The notes under the pieces are model-generated. The model searched no databases. It was not told the origin of the DNA and saw nothing but the letters and a program-made list of their open reading frames with translations. A program made the translations under genes and the position numbers. Below, piece after piece: positions 6,298-14,796 of a stretch of DNA of 64,000 bases (position 1 is its first letter; every line of letters starts with the position of its first letter). Source of the DNA: JABDIY01 sp963803875 (GTDB lineage: Bacteria > Actinomycetota > Acidimicrobiia > Acidimicrobiales > SZUA-35); assembly GCA_963803875.1 (NCBI GenBank), contig CAWDOA010000008.1, forward strand, positions 372,001-436,000, written 5' to 3'.

Positions 6298-8136
6298 TTA
6301 CAGCTTGCGTACCGCGCCGGTGTCGGCGCTGGTGACCATGCTGGCATAGGCCCGAAGCGCAAGACTCACGTGGCGCTCACGGTTCTTGGGCGTGTACGCA
6401 TCGGCTCCCCTCGCTTCTTCATCGTCGCGCCGCTCAGCAAGAACCGTCTCCTCGACCTCGAGTCTGATCGAACGATTGGGGATATCGATGCTGATCACAT
6501 CGCCGGTCTCGACCAGGGCGATCAGGCCGCCGGCTGCAGCCTCGGGCGATGCGTGACCGATCGACAGGCCCGAAGTGCCTCCCGAGAAACGACCATCGGT
6601 GAGCAGCGCGCACTCGGTGCCGAGGCCGCGGCTCTTGATGTAGGTGGTGGGGTACAACATTTCTTGCATACCGGGCCCACCCTTGGGGCCCTCGTAGCGC
6701 ACGATCACGACCTCACCGGCCACGACCTCCCCGCCGAGGATTCCTTCCACCGCATCGTCTTGGCTCTCGTACACACGGGCCGTACCGCTGAAGGTGAAGT
6801 TGCTTTCGTCCACGCCGGCAGTCTTGACGATACAACCGTCTTCGGCGATGTTGCCGTACAGCACAGCGAGACCGCCCTCGGATGTATACGCATGTTCGAC
6901 GTCACGAATGCAACCACCGACCCGATCGATATCGAGGCTGGGCCAACGTGTGCTCTGGCTGAAGGCGACCTGGGTTGGAATACCGGCCGGGCCAGCGGAG
7001 AACAGGGCCTTGGCCGCTGCGGTTGCGGTGGGCCGGGCGATGTCCCACTGATCGAGCGCAGCACCCAGCGTCTCGCTGTGAACCGTTGGCATGTTCGTAT
7101 CGATCAGGCCGCCGCGGTCCAGTTCGCCGAGAATACCCATGATTCCACCGGCCCGATGGACATCTTCCATGTGGTACTTGTCGGTGCTGGGAGCGACCTT
7201 GCAGATGTTGGGAACGCGGCGACTGATCCGATCGATGTTCTCCATGGTGAAGTCGTGGCCCGCTTCGTGAGCGGCCGCCAGAATATGGAGCACTGTGTTG
7301 GTGCTGCCCCCCATGGCGATGTCGAGCACCATCGCATTCTCGAACGCCTTGGGGCTAGCGATATTTCGCGGCAGAACCGAATCGTCGTCCTTTTCGTAGT
7401 AGCGACGAGCGAGATCAACCACGGTGCGCCCTGCGGTGAGGAACAACTCTTCGCGATCGGAGTGGGTCGCGAGGGTCGAACCGTTGCCGGGGAGGGAAAG
7501 ACCGAGGGCCTCGGTGAGGCAGTTCATGCTGTTGGCGGTGAACATCCCCGAACACGAGCCGCACGTCGGGCAGGCCGATCGTTCTATCGCAGCGACATCC
7601 TCATCACTCACCTTGGCGTCACCGGCGGTCATCATGGCCGATATCAGATCGACCTTCACCTCGCCGCCAGCGAGCTGGGTCTTGCCGGCCTCCATCGGTC
7701 CGCCACTCACAAACACGGTAGGAATGTTGAGCCGCAGAGCTGCATTCAGCATTCCGGGCGTGATCTTGTCGCAGTTCGAGATGCACACCAGAGCGTCGGC
7801 ACAGTGGGCATTCACCATGTACTCGACGCTGTCGGAAATCAGGTCTCTACTCGGGAGGCTGTAGAGCATTCCGCCGTGACCCATGGCGATGCCATCGTCG
7901 ACTGCGATGGTGTTGAACTCCTTGGCCACTCCTCCCGCCGCCTCGATCTCCCGAGCGACCAACTGTCCGAGATCCTTCAGATGCACATGACCGGGGACGA
8001 ACTGGGTGAACGAGTTTGCAATTGCGATGATGGGTTTGTCGAAGTCGTCGTCGGTCATTCCGGTGGCACGCCACAGCGCTCGGGCGCCGGCCATATTGCG
8101 TCCGTGGGTCGTGGTGCGGGAGCGATACTCAGCCAT
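6298..8136 (-). CDS. ilvD: dihydroxy-acid dehydratase
   Basis: A 612-residue enzyme that converts 2,3-dihydroxyisovalerate and 2,3-dihydroxy-3-methylvalerate to the 2-keto acids of valine and isoleucine synthesis (also needed for pantothenate). It is full length. The N-terminal part NMAGARALWRATGMTDDDF is typical. Iron-sulfur ligands are in the CDKITPGM motif near residue 125 and in CPTCGSCSGMFTANSM near residue 195. GGSTNT and the C-terminal GGPGMQEML and GRFSGGTSG motifs are intact. The ATG lies six bases after a TAGCCT box, a leaderless-type promoter. A 612-codon antisense frame over this gene is a shadow. Confidence 0.97.
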   Translation of the reverse strand: MAEYRSRTTTHGRNMAGARALWRATGMTDDDFDKPIIAIANSFTQFVPGHVHLKDLGQLVAREIEAAGGVAKEFNTIAVDDGIAMGHGGMLYSLPSRDLISDSVEYMVNAHCADALVCISNCDKITPGMLNAALRLNIPTVFVSGGPMEAGKTQLAGGEVKVDLISAMMTAGDAKVSDEDVAAIERSACPTCGSCSGMFTANSMNCLTEALGLSLPGNGSTLATHSDREELFLTAGRTVVDLARRYYEKDDDSVLPRNIASPKAFENAMVLDIAMGGSTNTVLHILAAAHEAGHDFTMENIDRISRRVPNICKVAPSTDKYHMEDVHRAGGIMGILGELDRGGLIDTNMPTVHSETLGAALDQWDIARPTATAAAKALFSAGPAGIPTQVAFSQSTRWPSLDIDRVGGCIRDVEHAYTSEGGLAVLYGNIAEDGCIVKTAGVDESNFTFSGTARVYESQDDAVEGILGGEVVAGEVVIVRYEGPKGGPGMQEMLYPTTYIKSRGLGTECALLTDGRFSGGTSGLSIGHASPEAAAGGLIALVETGDVISIDIPNRSIRLEVEETVLAERRDDEEARGADAYTPKNRERHVSLALRAYASMVTSADTGAVRKL

Positions 8137-8142
8137 CGTCCC

Positions 8143-8148
8143 AGGCTA
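8143..8148 (-). promoter_or_regulatory. -10 element of a leaderless ilvD promoter
   Basis: TAGCCT read on the minus strand, separated by six bases (GGGACG) from the ilvD ATG, so transcription would begin at or next to the start codon. No clear -35 box is seen. Confidence 0.55.
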
Positions 8149-8222
8149 TTCCAAACGGACCTTTCCGACGTACCCGCCGTCAGCAGCGATCCACGAAAAC
8201 GGCCTTGATCATTCCGCCCCAC

Positions 8223-8687
8223 TCATGGGTGATGCGGGTGAACCGCTCGCGCCCGACCCGTCTTCACGCTCACTGCGGTCTGGATGTCGCCATCGAAACA
8301 GCGCCGCAGCAGCATGTGGCTACGAGCGATGTGATCGTCCGATGTCACGAGAATGACGGACCGCCAGCCCCGCTCGGCGGCCACCTCGGAGGTGACGATC
8401 GCATTTCCGAAGGTGTTCACCGGGTTCGACAGGCGGCACCCGGTCGCGAACGAATAGGCCGAGCCGTCACAGATAGCGGCCTCGAGATCGGTCTGTTTCA
8501 CGTCCGTGGCGATGAACAGCACCGGTGCGAGCTCTTCCTCGGCCAGCTCCACAGCGAGCTCGAGTCGCTCATCAGCCTTTCCGCCACCAGGGAAGACCAC
8601 GATCGCATCGGCTGGGACGAGGACCTCCGAAACCGTCGGGTTGATGAACCACCGATCGGTCAGGAATGCGAACAACACCGACCGCAC
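8223..8687 (-). CDS. YdcF/SanA-like DUF218 domain protein
   Basis: A 154-residue DUF218 protein. Hallmarks are PADAIVVFPGGGKADERLELAVELAEE at the N-terminal side, the NTFGNAIVTSEVAAERGW stretch, and the VTSDDHIARSHMLLRRCF segment. Members such as SanA and ElyC are membrane-anchored proteins affecting envelope integrity. The open frame begins at a GTG without a membrane anchor, but a hydrophobic segment (MLVAVALGAVGVVRI) lies just upstream in another frame around 8660-8720. A one-base indel near 8655-8665 may therefore have cut off the true N-terminus. It overlaps the 5' side of the divergent TlpA gene only if longer starts are chosen. Confidence 0.72.
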   Translation of the reverse strand: MRSVLFAFLTDRWFINPTVSEVLVPADAIVVFPGGGKADERLELAVELAEEELAPVLFIATDVKQTDLEAAICDGSAYSFATGCRLSNPVNTFGNAIVTSEVAAERGWRSVILVTSDDHIARSHMLLRRCFDGDIQTAVSVKTGRARAVHPHHP

Positions 8688-8853
8688 CGAGGGCCACCGC
8701 TACCAACATCAGCCAGCCTCCTCTTCCGCCCTCTGACCACGACGGCCAACGTAGCGCGCGGTGCTTTCGGCCCGTTTTCGCTCTCCACGATTACCCAGGA
8801 ACCGAGGACCCTGCTGTTCGGCAGCTGTCTACCCGTTTCCAGAGGATCACGCC

Positions 8854-9460
8854 ATGTCCCCCACCCGTAGCTGCTGCCCTTGTCGTCGGTATCTTATGCG
8901 CCGGAGCTCTGGCCACCGTCCAACTGCTCGATCGCGGCCCCGACACACGAGAAATCGGTGTTTCGGTGTCCGCCGAAGACGATGTCTCCACCACACGCTC
9001 CCCGCCCCAGAACTTTGGCCCGGTTCCGGATCTGGTCGGCCTCGATGGGTGGCTCCAGACCGATGGGACGTCGTTCGCAACGGTGAAGGGTGAGGTTACG
9101 ATCGTCCAGTTCTGGACCTACACCTGCCACAACTGCACGGCCACGATCCCGTTCCTTCAGCAGATCTACGCCGAGCACCACGACAGCGGGTTGGAAATCA
9201 TCGGCGTGCATGCACCCGAGTTCGAGCGCGAGAAAGATCCTGTAGGCATCCAAGATGCCGCCGATCGGCTAGGTGTGGCGTGGCCGATCGCTCTCGACAC
9301 CGAGAAACAGAATTTTCGGGCCTGGCAGGGATCTCGGCGGTTCTGGCCACGCACCTACGTGATCGACCAGAATGGCGATGTTCGATTCGACAAGATCGGC
9401 GAAGGTAAGTACGCAGAACTTGAAGCGACGGTTGCCTACCTGCTGGCGAACGGCGCATAG
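8854..9460 (+). CDS. TlpA-like thioredoxin, membrane-anchored (start region carries a likely +1 indel)
   Basis: A thiol-disulfide oxidoreductase acting outside the membrane. A hydrophobic anchor (AAALVVGILCAGALATVQLL) is followed by a linker and a thioredoxin fold with the active site WTYTCHNCTA (CxxC), then IIGVHAPEFEREKD and the cis-proline strand WPRTYVIDQNG. The best start is the ATG at 8854, which has AGAGGA seven bases upstream. From there the frame is right only if the run of five C at 8858-8862 is really four, giving MSPPVAAALVV. The uninterrupted frame can only be opened at an implausible upstream ATG at 8666. It is followed 16 bp later by a CcdA-like gene, its probable electron donor. 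Confidence 0.85.
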
Positions 9461-9476
9461 GCGAGAGACTGAACCA

Positions 9477-10067
9477 GTGCTCGCCCTATTCGGTGAAGGC
9501 CTCACCTCGGCCCTGTTTCCGTGCAGCCTCGTGCTCGCGGTGCCAGGCGTCGCTGTTGGCCTGGCGGCCCGACGCTTCTCCGCAGCTGCGCTCGGTACGT
9601 TTGTTCTGGGCCTGCTGATCTCCTCCTGGCTGCGGTTTGCAGGCATCATCGGCGTTTGGCCCTCGCTGATCACCGGCGCTGCGTTTCTACTGTCCGGAAT
9701 CGTGCACCTCGTTGCCACCGCCAAACGACCTGCCGCAGTGGCCGCCGCGGCCAGTTTCGCGGTAGGCGGGGCAACGGGATCGCTGTGGCGGCCATGTGTG
9801 GGTGATGACTTCGGCAACGTACTGAATGCCATGGCCGGATCGGGCCTGAGCGGCGGGTTCGATCTCGGTGTCTACATCGTCGGAGTGATGGCACCCGTCA
9901 TCGCTCTCACAGCAGCTGCCAACGCTGTGCCACCAGCATGGATCGAACGAGCCTCTCGGCCGATGAGCTGGCTCGGAGGTGGGATCCTTGTACTCCTCGG
10001 TGTCGCAACCATGGCCGGCCTCGATGACCAGGTCGTCAACAGGCTGTTCGAGCTGAGCAGCTTCTGA
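9477..10067 (+). CDS. CcdA/DsbD-type transmembrane thiol electron transporter
   Basis: A 196-residue membrane protein with about six hydrophobic helices. Two conserved cysteines sit in FPCSLVLAVPG near residue 16 and in WRPCVGDDFG near residue 105, the CcdA pattern for carrying electrons from cytoplasmic thioredoxin across the membrane. The start is GTG at 9477, directly after the TlpA gene. The pair is expected to keep extracytoplasmic thiols reduced, for cytochrome c maturation or for repair of secreted proteins. The N-terminal 35 codons of the longer open frame overlap TlpA and are rejected. Confidence 0.8.
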   Translation: MLALFGEGLTSALFPCSLVLAVPGVAVGLAARRFSAAALGTFVLGLLISSWLRFAGIIGVWPSLITGAAFLLSGIVHLVATAKRPAAVAAAASFAVGGATGSLWRPCVGDDFGNVLNAMAGSGLSGGFDLGVYIVGVMAPVIALTAAANAVPPAWIERASRPMSWLGGGILVLLGVATMAGLDDQVVNRLFELSSF

Positions 10068-10075
10068 TGCTGGTG

Positions 10076-10111
10076 GGGTCTGACCTCCGATAGCGGAGCG
10101 GGGTCAGACCC
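10076..10111. terminator. bidirectional hairpin between convergent genes
   Basis: GGGTCTGACC (10076-10085) pairs perfectly with GGTCAGACCC (10102-10111) around a 16-base loop that can itself fold (CCGatagCGG). It lies exactly between the CcdA-like gene and the convergent DUF4349 gene. No U-tract is present. Confidence 0.6.
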
Positions 10112-10117
10112 GGGTCG

Positions 10118-11560
10118 TCAGACCGATACCGGTTCGTCTGAGGTCTCGACTCCGGCTTCGACATGCGAAGGACGCACAACAGGAGCGACCGGCTCGGTCT
10201 GGCGGCGGCGCCAAGCGCGGTACGCCAGAAACGCAAGGGGGAAGACCCAGATGAACGGAAGTGCGAAACCGGCGACAACCAGCAGCATACGAACGATCTC
10301 GGTGAGGCCGCCCCAGCCGGTGCTGAGCCCGTCAGCGAAACCGGGATCGGTCTGCTTGGGCACGATCGAGATCGCAAGGTCTTCGGTATCGCTCACCGAG
10401 TCGAGGCTGACGGTGGTGTCGGTGGCGTCCGCGGCCGGAACAGCGGCAGCCTGAACCTTCGCCGTGCTCAGGATCCGGTTGCCGCTCGCCTCGAACTCGT
10501 AGGCATAGACCAACCGCTGTCCCGGCTCCAGAGGCCGCTGGGTCGATCCCTGAACCAGCTCGAGGTCCTTGAATTCGACTCCCAGCGCGGCGTCACGAAG
10601 GTTGATGTCGGTGAGCCCGGTCTCCCCGTTGTTCAAGACCTCATAACACACCGTTACTTCAGCGCCGTCCTCGACACTGTTGGCCTTGGTTCCACAGCTG
10701 AACCCGGCGTCGTGGCCCTGGTGGATCGAGGTTGTGAGCGCGATCCGCGGGGTGGGCGCCGCCGGAGGGAGTCGTTCGATGAGCGTGATTGTGATGGTCG
10801 AAAGTGCCACCTGGTTCTGAAGCGTTCGAAGTTGACCTCGGAGGGTTTCCAGATCGGTTTCGCGGTTCCGCAGCTCGTTTTCGAACGTCGCAATCTGATT
10901 GAGATCGCTGGCACCGGCCAGGAAGCCTCGAAGCCGCTCCACGCTCAGTTCGGTCGACGTGATCCGGCTCTCGAGATCCACAACCCGACCCGTCACATCG
11001 GTGGCGTCGACTTTCTGCTCCAGCAGCGTACCCACCCCGGAGAGATCGTTCAGTACGGCTTGGAAGTCGCTGGGCGGTACCCGGAACACCATTGTCGTGC
11101 GGTTGGCTTCTCCCCCTGATGCAATCCGGGTGTCCTGATTGAAGAGCAGTCCGCCCACAGCCTGAACCGTATTGAGGACCTCCTGGGACGCGGCCCCAAC
11201 GTCGGGGACTTCGGCTGTCACCGTGGCGGTTCGAATGATGTCGCGCCCGGTGTCGATCGGATCCGGCAACTCGGTCGTCTCTTGATCCCCGGGGACTGAA
11301 GGCTGACGGTTCGCATCCGCTGGAGCGGCAGGAGCTCCGGCTTGTGCAAGATCGGCGGCGTCGTCTTGCATCGCCTCTGCGTCGGCCACAACGCCCCGCT
11401 CAGAGGCTGCGATCGAGCCACCATCATCGCTGGACCCGTCGTCGCTGGAAATGCTGTCGTCGGCGGAAGCATTACCGGCTTCTGAGTCGTCGGTTCCCTG
11501 ACTACAGGCGGTGAGTAGGAGGACGAGGGCTGCCGCGATTGCTACCAGTCGTGGGTTCAT
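10118..11560 (-). CDS. DUF4349 domain lipoprotein
   Basis: A 480-residue surface protein. A lipobox (LLLTACSQG) ends the signal peptide near residue 19. An acidic Ser/Asp-rich linker follows (residues 20-100). The DUF4349 domain starts at IIRTATVTAEVPDV near residue 109 and includes a coiled-coil stretch (VVDLESRITSTELSVERLRG... ELRNRETDLETLRGQLRTLQNQ, about 200-260). A C-terminal hydrophobic helix (LLVVAGFALPFIWVFPLAFLAY) near 425-450 precedes a basic tail. A domain between them resembles a folded extracellular module with DITDINLRDAALG-like strands. The function of DUF4349 is unknown. Neighbours are a thiol-redox pair and TerC. Confidence 0.85.
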   Translation of the reverse strand: MNPRLVAIAAALVLLLTACSQGTDDSEAGNASADDSISSDDGSSDDGGSIAASERGVVADAEAMQDDAADLAQAGAPAAPADANRQPSVPGDQETTELPDPIDTGRDIIRTATVTAEVPDVGAASQEVLNTVQAVGGLLFNQDTRIASGGEANRTTMVFRVPPSDFQAVLNDLSGVGTLLEQKVDATDVTGRVVDLESRITSTELSVERLRGFLAGASDLNQIATFENELRNRETDLETLRGQLRTLQNQVALSTITITLIERLPPAAPTPRIALTTSIHQGHDAGFSCGTKANSVEDGAEVTVCYEVLNNGETGLTDINLRDAALGVEFKDLELVQGSTQRPLEPGQRLVYAYEFEASGNRILSTAKVQAAAVPAADATDTTVSLDSVSDTEDLAISIVPKQTDPGFADGLSTGWGGLTEIVRMLLVVAGFALPFIWVFPLAFLAYRAWRRRQTEPVAPVVRPSHVEAGVETSDEPVSV

Positions 11561-11624
11561 GACTGTGAGACGAACAGCGTTGACAAGCTGGTTCCCCCGT
11601 CACCGGATTGCAACAGTCATTCAT

Positions 11625-12614
11625 CTAGACGTGTGCGTGGTCACGGTGCAGTTCGGTGTTCTTGCGCTCACTGAAGATGATCGCCCCCACAAGCATCGAG
11701 AGAATGATCGCAAGGGACACAAATGTGTTGAGGTGGTACCACGGACTGACGGTCATCTTGAGACCGACAAAGATCAAGATCGCACCGAGGCCGTGCGAGA
11801 GATAGTGGAAGCGCTGGCGTGCATCAGCGAGGAGGAAATACATCGCCCGTAGACCGAGGATGGCGAAGGCATTGGCCGCAAAGACGATGTACGGCTCGTT
11901 GGAGACAGCAAGGACGGCGGGAACCGAATCGACCGCAAAGATGATGTCGGTGAACTCCACGACGACCAGGGCGGCAAACAGTGGTGTCGCGGCCCGCTTG
12001 CCGTTGTTGATCGTGAAGAACTTGTGCCCATCGAACTCCTTGCTCACCGGCATCACGCGACGCAGTAGGCCCAGGCCGGTTGTCTTGGCGTCCTCGCCCT
12101 CGTCGTCGCGGTGGCGGATGATCTTGGCTCCGGTGTAGATGAGGAAGGCTCCGAAGAAGACCAGTACCCACACGAATCGGCTGATCAGAGTGGCACCGAT
12201 CAGAATGAACAGGAAGCGGAGGGTCAGGGCTCCGAAGATTCCCCAGAACAACACCCGGTGCTGATACTTCAGCGGGATCTTCATCGAGGAGAAGAGGATC
12301 GCCCACACGAACACGTTGTCGATGCTCAACGACTTCTCGATCAGGTAGCCACTGATGTACTCACCGAACGCTTCGCCGCCGAACTGGTAGGCGATGAAAC
12401 CGCCGAAGAGCAGTCCGCACATCACCCATCCGGCACTCTCACGAAGAGCCTCGTTTCCGCTGGGCTCATGATCGTGGCGGTGTCGGTAGAGATCAAAGGC
12501 CAACATCGCCAGGATCACCACGATCAGCAATCCCCAGGTCCACGGCGGAATGCCATCTGCGCCCGGATCCCAGAAATTTTCGCGGGCTTCGACGCCAAAG
12601 AGAAGCGATGTCAT
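11625..12614 (-). CDS. TerC family integral membrane protein
   Basis: A 329-residue polytopic protein with about nine hydrophobic segments. TerC signatures are the acidic transmembrane motifs LSIDNVFVWAILFSSM near residue 95 and VVEFTDIIFAVDSVPAVLAVS near 220, plus FLLADARQRFHYLSHGLGA. TerC/Alx proteins export or regulate manganese and other metals during protein secretion or alkaline stress; the exact metal cannot be told here. A His/Asp-rich stretch (RHRHDHEPSGNE) near residue 45 and the His-rich end (HRDHAHV) could bind metal. A CACTAT box six bases before the ATG fits a leaderless start. Confidence 0.92.
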   Translation of the reverse strand: MTSLLFGVEARENFWDPGADGIPPWTWGLLIVVILAMLAFDLYRHRHDHEPSGNEALRESAGWVMCGLLFGGFIAYQFGGEAFGEYISGYLIEKSLSIDNVFVWAILFSSMKIPLKYQHRVLFWGIFGALTLRFLFILIGATLISRFVWVLVFFGAFLIYTGAKIIRHRDDEGEDAKTTGLGLLRRVMPVSKEFDGHKFFTINNGKRAATPLFAALVVVEFTDIIFAVDSVPAVLAVSNEPYIVFAANAFAILGLRAMYFLLADARQRFHYLSHGLGAILIFVGLKMTVSPWYHLNTFVSLAIILSMLVGAIIFSERKNTELHRDHAHV

Positions 12615-12687
12615 ATCGCCATAGTGTTACCCAGATTCAGCGCCAACGCGACCCCAACCGGTGACCAACACCTGCCACTCTGTTACG

Positions 12688-14252
12688 GTGCGTCGGCTCA
12701 TCCCCCTGCTGATTCTGCTTCTCCTGGCTGCTTCGTGTTCCAGCGCTGGCGACAACCTCGACGTCGCCGCCGATGACACCACGACGACCACGTCCCGCGC
12801 TCAACGAACAACCGGCACCCGAGCTCGGTCGGAGACGACCATTGCGAAACCGCCGACGACGGCCGCGTCCGGAGCCGTGGAATCGAGCGAGAGCACCCCC
12901 GGTCTCTTGGGATTGGACGTGGGCGACCCCGGAGACGACATGTCGGGGCTGACCGGCGAACGCACCCTGGGATCGATCGGTGATCCGACCTTCCCGGGCC
13001 TGGGGAACACAGGGTACGACGTGCAGAGTTACAGCATCGCCTTGGATCTGACGGGTGTGGAGCTAGTCGCCGAGACGACCGTGGATCTCGTCGCCAGTGT
13101 GGATCTGACCAAACTGCATCTGGATCTGGTTGGAATGGAAGTCGACGAGATCCGGGTCGACGACGAACCAGCGCTGTTCAACCGAAACGCACGCGAACTC
13201 ATTGTGCGGCTACCCAACCCGTTGACTGAGGGCGAGCGTGCGTCGATCTTTTGGCCTACCACGGAACACCGTCACCGATCGACGCCGGTGACGAGATTCC
13301 ATTCAACCTGGGCTTCCAAACCCGCCCGTGGGGAAGCTTCGTCGCATCTGAGCCCATCGGCGCAGCCACGTGGTTTCCCGGGAACGACCACCCTCAGGAC
13401 AAGGCGTTGTTCCGGATCGAATTGACCGTTCCAGTGGGGCAGACCGGGGTCGGGCCGGGAACGCTGGTCGACTCCCGGATCAACGCCGACGGCTCCGAAA
13501 CGCTGGTCTGGGCCGCTCGTGAACCGATGACCACCTACCTCGCATCGATCGCCACCGGTGACTTCGAGGTCACCAGCGAAACAACTGGCACTGGACTGGT
13601 CGTCCGCCACGCTGTTCACCGCGACGCTCTACTGGAAACCGGCGACGCACTGGAAAGCACCGAAGAGATGATCACCGGTTTCGAAGAACAGTTCGGCCCG
13701 TATCCGTTCGAGAGCTACGGGGTCCTGGTTGTTCCCGAGCAACTGGGATTCGCGTTGGAGAATCAGACCCTGAGCCTGTTCGGTACCGACGTGATCGGAA
13801 GTCCCTCCGCCCAACCGATCCTTGCCCATGAGCTCGCCCATCAGTGGTTCGGCAACGACATATCCCCCGCAGCGTGGGATGACATCTGGCTCAACGAAGG
13901 TTTTGCAACATGGGCCGAATGGTGGTGGACCGAACGCACCACCGGTATCGATGTCACCGAAGTAGCTCGGACCATTCCGATGGAACCCCTGGCCGGCCTC
14001 ACACCGGACACGCTGTTCGACATCAACGTCTACTGGCGGGGTGGGTTGACGTTGGAAGCGCTGCGCAGAACCGTCGGCGATGACGCATTCGGTGAGATCC
14101 TGCGCGAGTGGTCTCGTCGCTACGGCGGAGGGGTCGCGAGCACCGAGGACTTTCTGGATCTCGTGACCGAGATGGCGGGCCGGGACGCCACCACCATCGT
14201 GAGTCAGTGGATCTTCTCGCCCGATATGCCCGAACTACCTCCGGACCGATGA
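12688..14252 (+). pseudogene. M1 family metallo-aminopeptidase lipoprotein, frame interrupted once
   Basis: A zinc aminopeptidase of about 521 residues on the cell surface. A lipobox (LLAASCSS) and a Thr/Ser-rich linker come first. The beta-sandwich domain of M1 enzymes begins near GNTGYDVQSYSIALDL. The catalytic part has FALENQTLS in place of the usual GAMEN box, HELAHQWFGN as the zinc HExxH site, and WLNEGFATW carrying the third ligand Glu. The frame is lost at the T4 run at 13249-13252, where a fifth T restores ASIFLAYHGTPSP. The two halves otherwise match one protein, so an error in a homopolymer is the simplest reading. The stop overlaps the next start (ATGA). Confidence 0.82.
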
Positions 14253-14761
14253 CCAGAACGGCGGTCTACCCCGGCTCGTTCAACCCGCCTACCGTTGCGC
14301 ACCTCGATCTCAGCGTTGCCGTGATGGCCCAACGCAACGTTGACGTCGTCGTCTGGAGTCTGAGCCGCATCACGTTGGGAAAGGACCCCGATGGTCACCC
14401 CACCATCGATGAGCGACGAGCCGTTCTGGAAGCCGTCGCCGAGCAGTACGCCTGGCTCGAAGTCCAGGTGACGGACGCCCAACTCCTGTCCGAAATCGCC
14501 ACCGGTTTCGACGTGTTGATCATGGGAGCCGACAAGTGGGCTCAGATCAACGAACTGGACTGGTATGAGAGTGCTGAGCACCGCAACGCTGCGATGGCCG
14601 CCCTACCCGAACTGGCGGTTGCCCCCCGTCCGCCCCATCTGGTTCCGATCGAGTTCGCAGTCACCTTCGAGAACAACGAGCGAGTCAGCTCCACGGCCGC
14701 TCGATCCGGGGCGCACCACCTCATGCTCCCCCCGGCTCGGGCCAGCGGCCTATGGGACTGA
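14249..14761 (+). CDS. nucleotidylyltransferase family protein (NadD/CoaD-like)
   Basis: A 170-residue Rossmann-fold protein of the HxGH nucleotidylyltransferase superfamily. It begins VYPGSFNPPTVAHLDL, where the usual HxGH is reduced to TVAH. The C-terminal ERVSSTAARSG motif matches the ISSTxIR phosphate-binding loop. MGADKWAQINELDWY resembles the substrate-recognition stretch of NadD proteins. It may transfer a nucleotidyl group to nicotinate mononucleotide or a related acceptor, but it is shorter than NadD and the substrate is uncertain. It starts inside the stop codon of the aminopeptidase gene (ATGA) and ends against convergent lon, with a short GCCGG-tggt-CCGGC hairpin at 14771-14784 between them. 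Confidence 0.7.
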   Translation: MTRTAVYPGSFNPPTVAHLDLSVAVMAQRNVDVVVWSLSRITLGKDPDGHPTIDERRAVLEAVAEQYAWLEVQVTDAQLLSEIATGFDVLIMGADKWAQINELDWYESAEHRNAAMAALPELAVAPRPPHLVPIEFAVTFENNERVSSTAARSGAHHLMLPPARASGLWD

Positions 14762-14770
14762 GCGGACCCT

Positions 14771-14784
14771 GCCGGTGGTCCGGC
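14771..14784. other. short GCCGG/CCGGC hairpin between convergent genes
   Basis: Five-base perfect stem with a TGGT loop between the stop codons of the nucleotidylyltransferase gene and lon. No U-tract, so termination activity is uncertain. Confidence 0.4.
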
Positions 14785-14796
14785 GGATACCAGTGA

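Noticed and set aside
6370..8208. A 612-codon plus-strand frame opposite ilvD
   Set aside because: It is the antisense shadow of ilvD. It is full of His/Asp/Arg codons from GC-skewed third positions and has no domain; ilvD itself is unmistakable.
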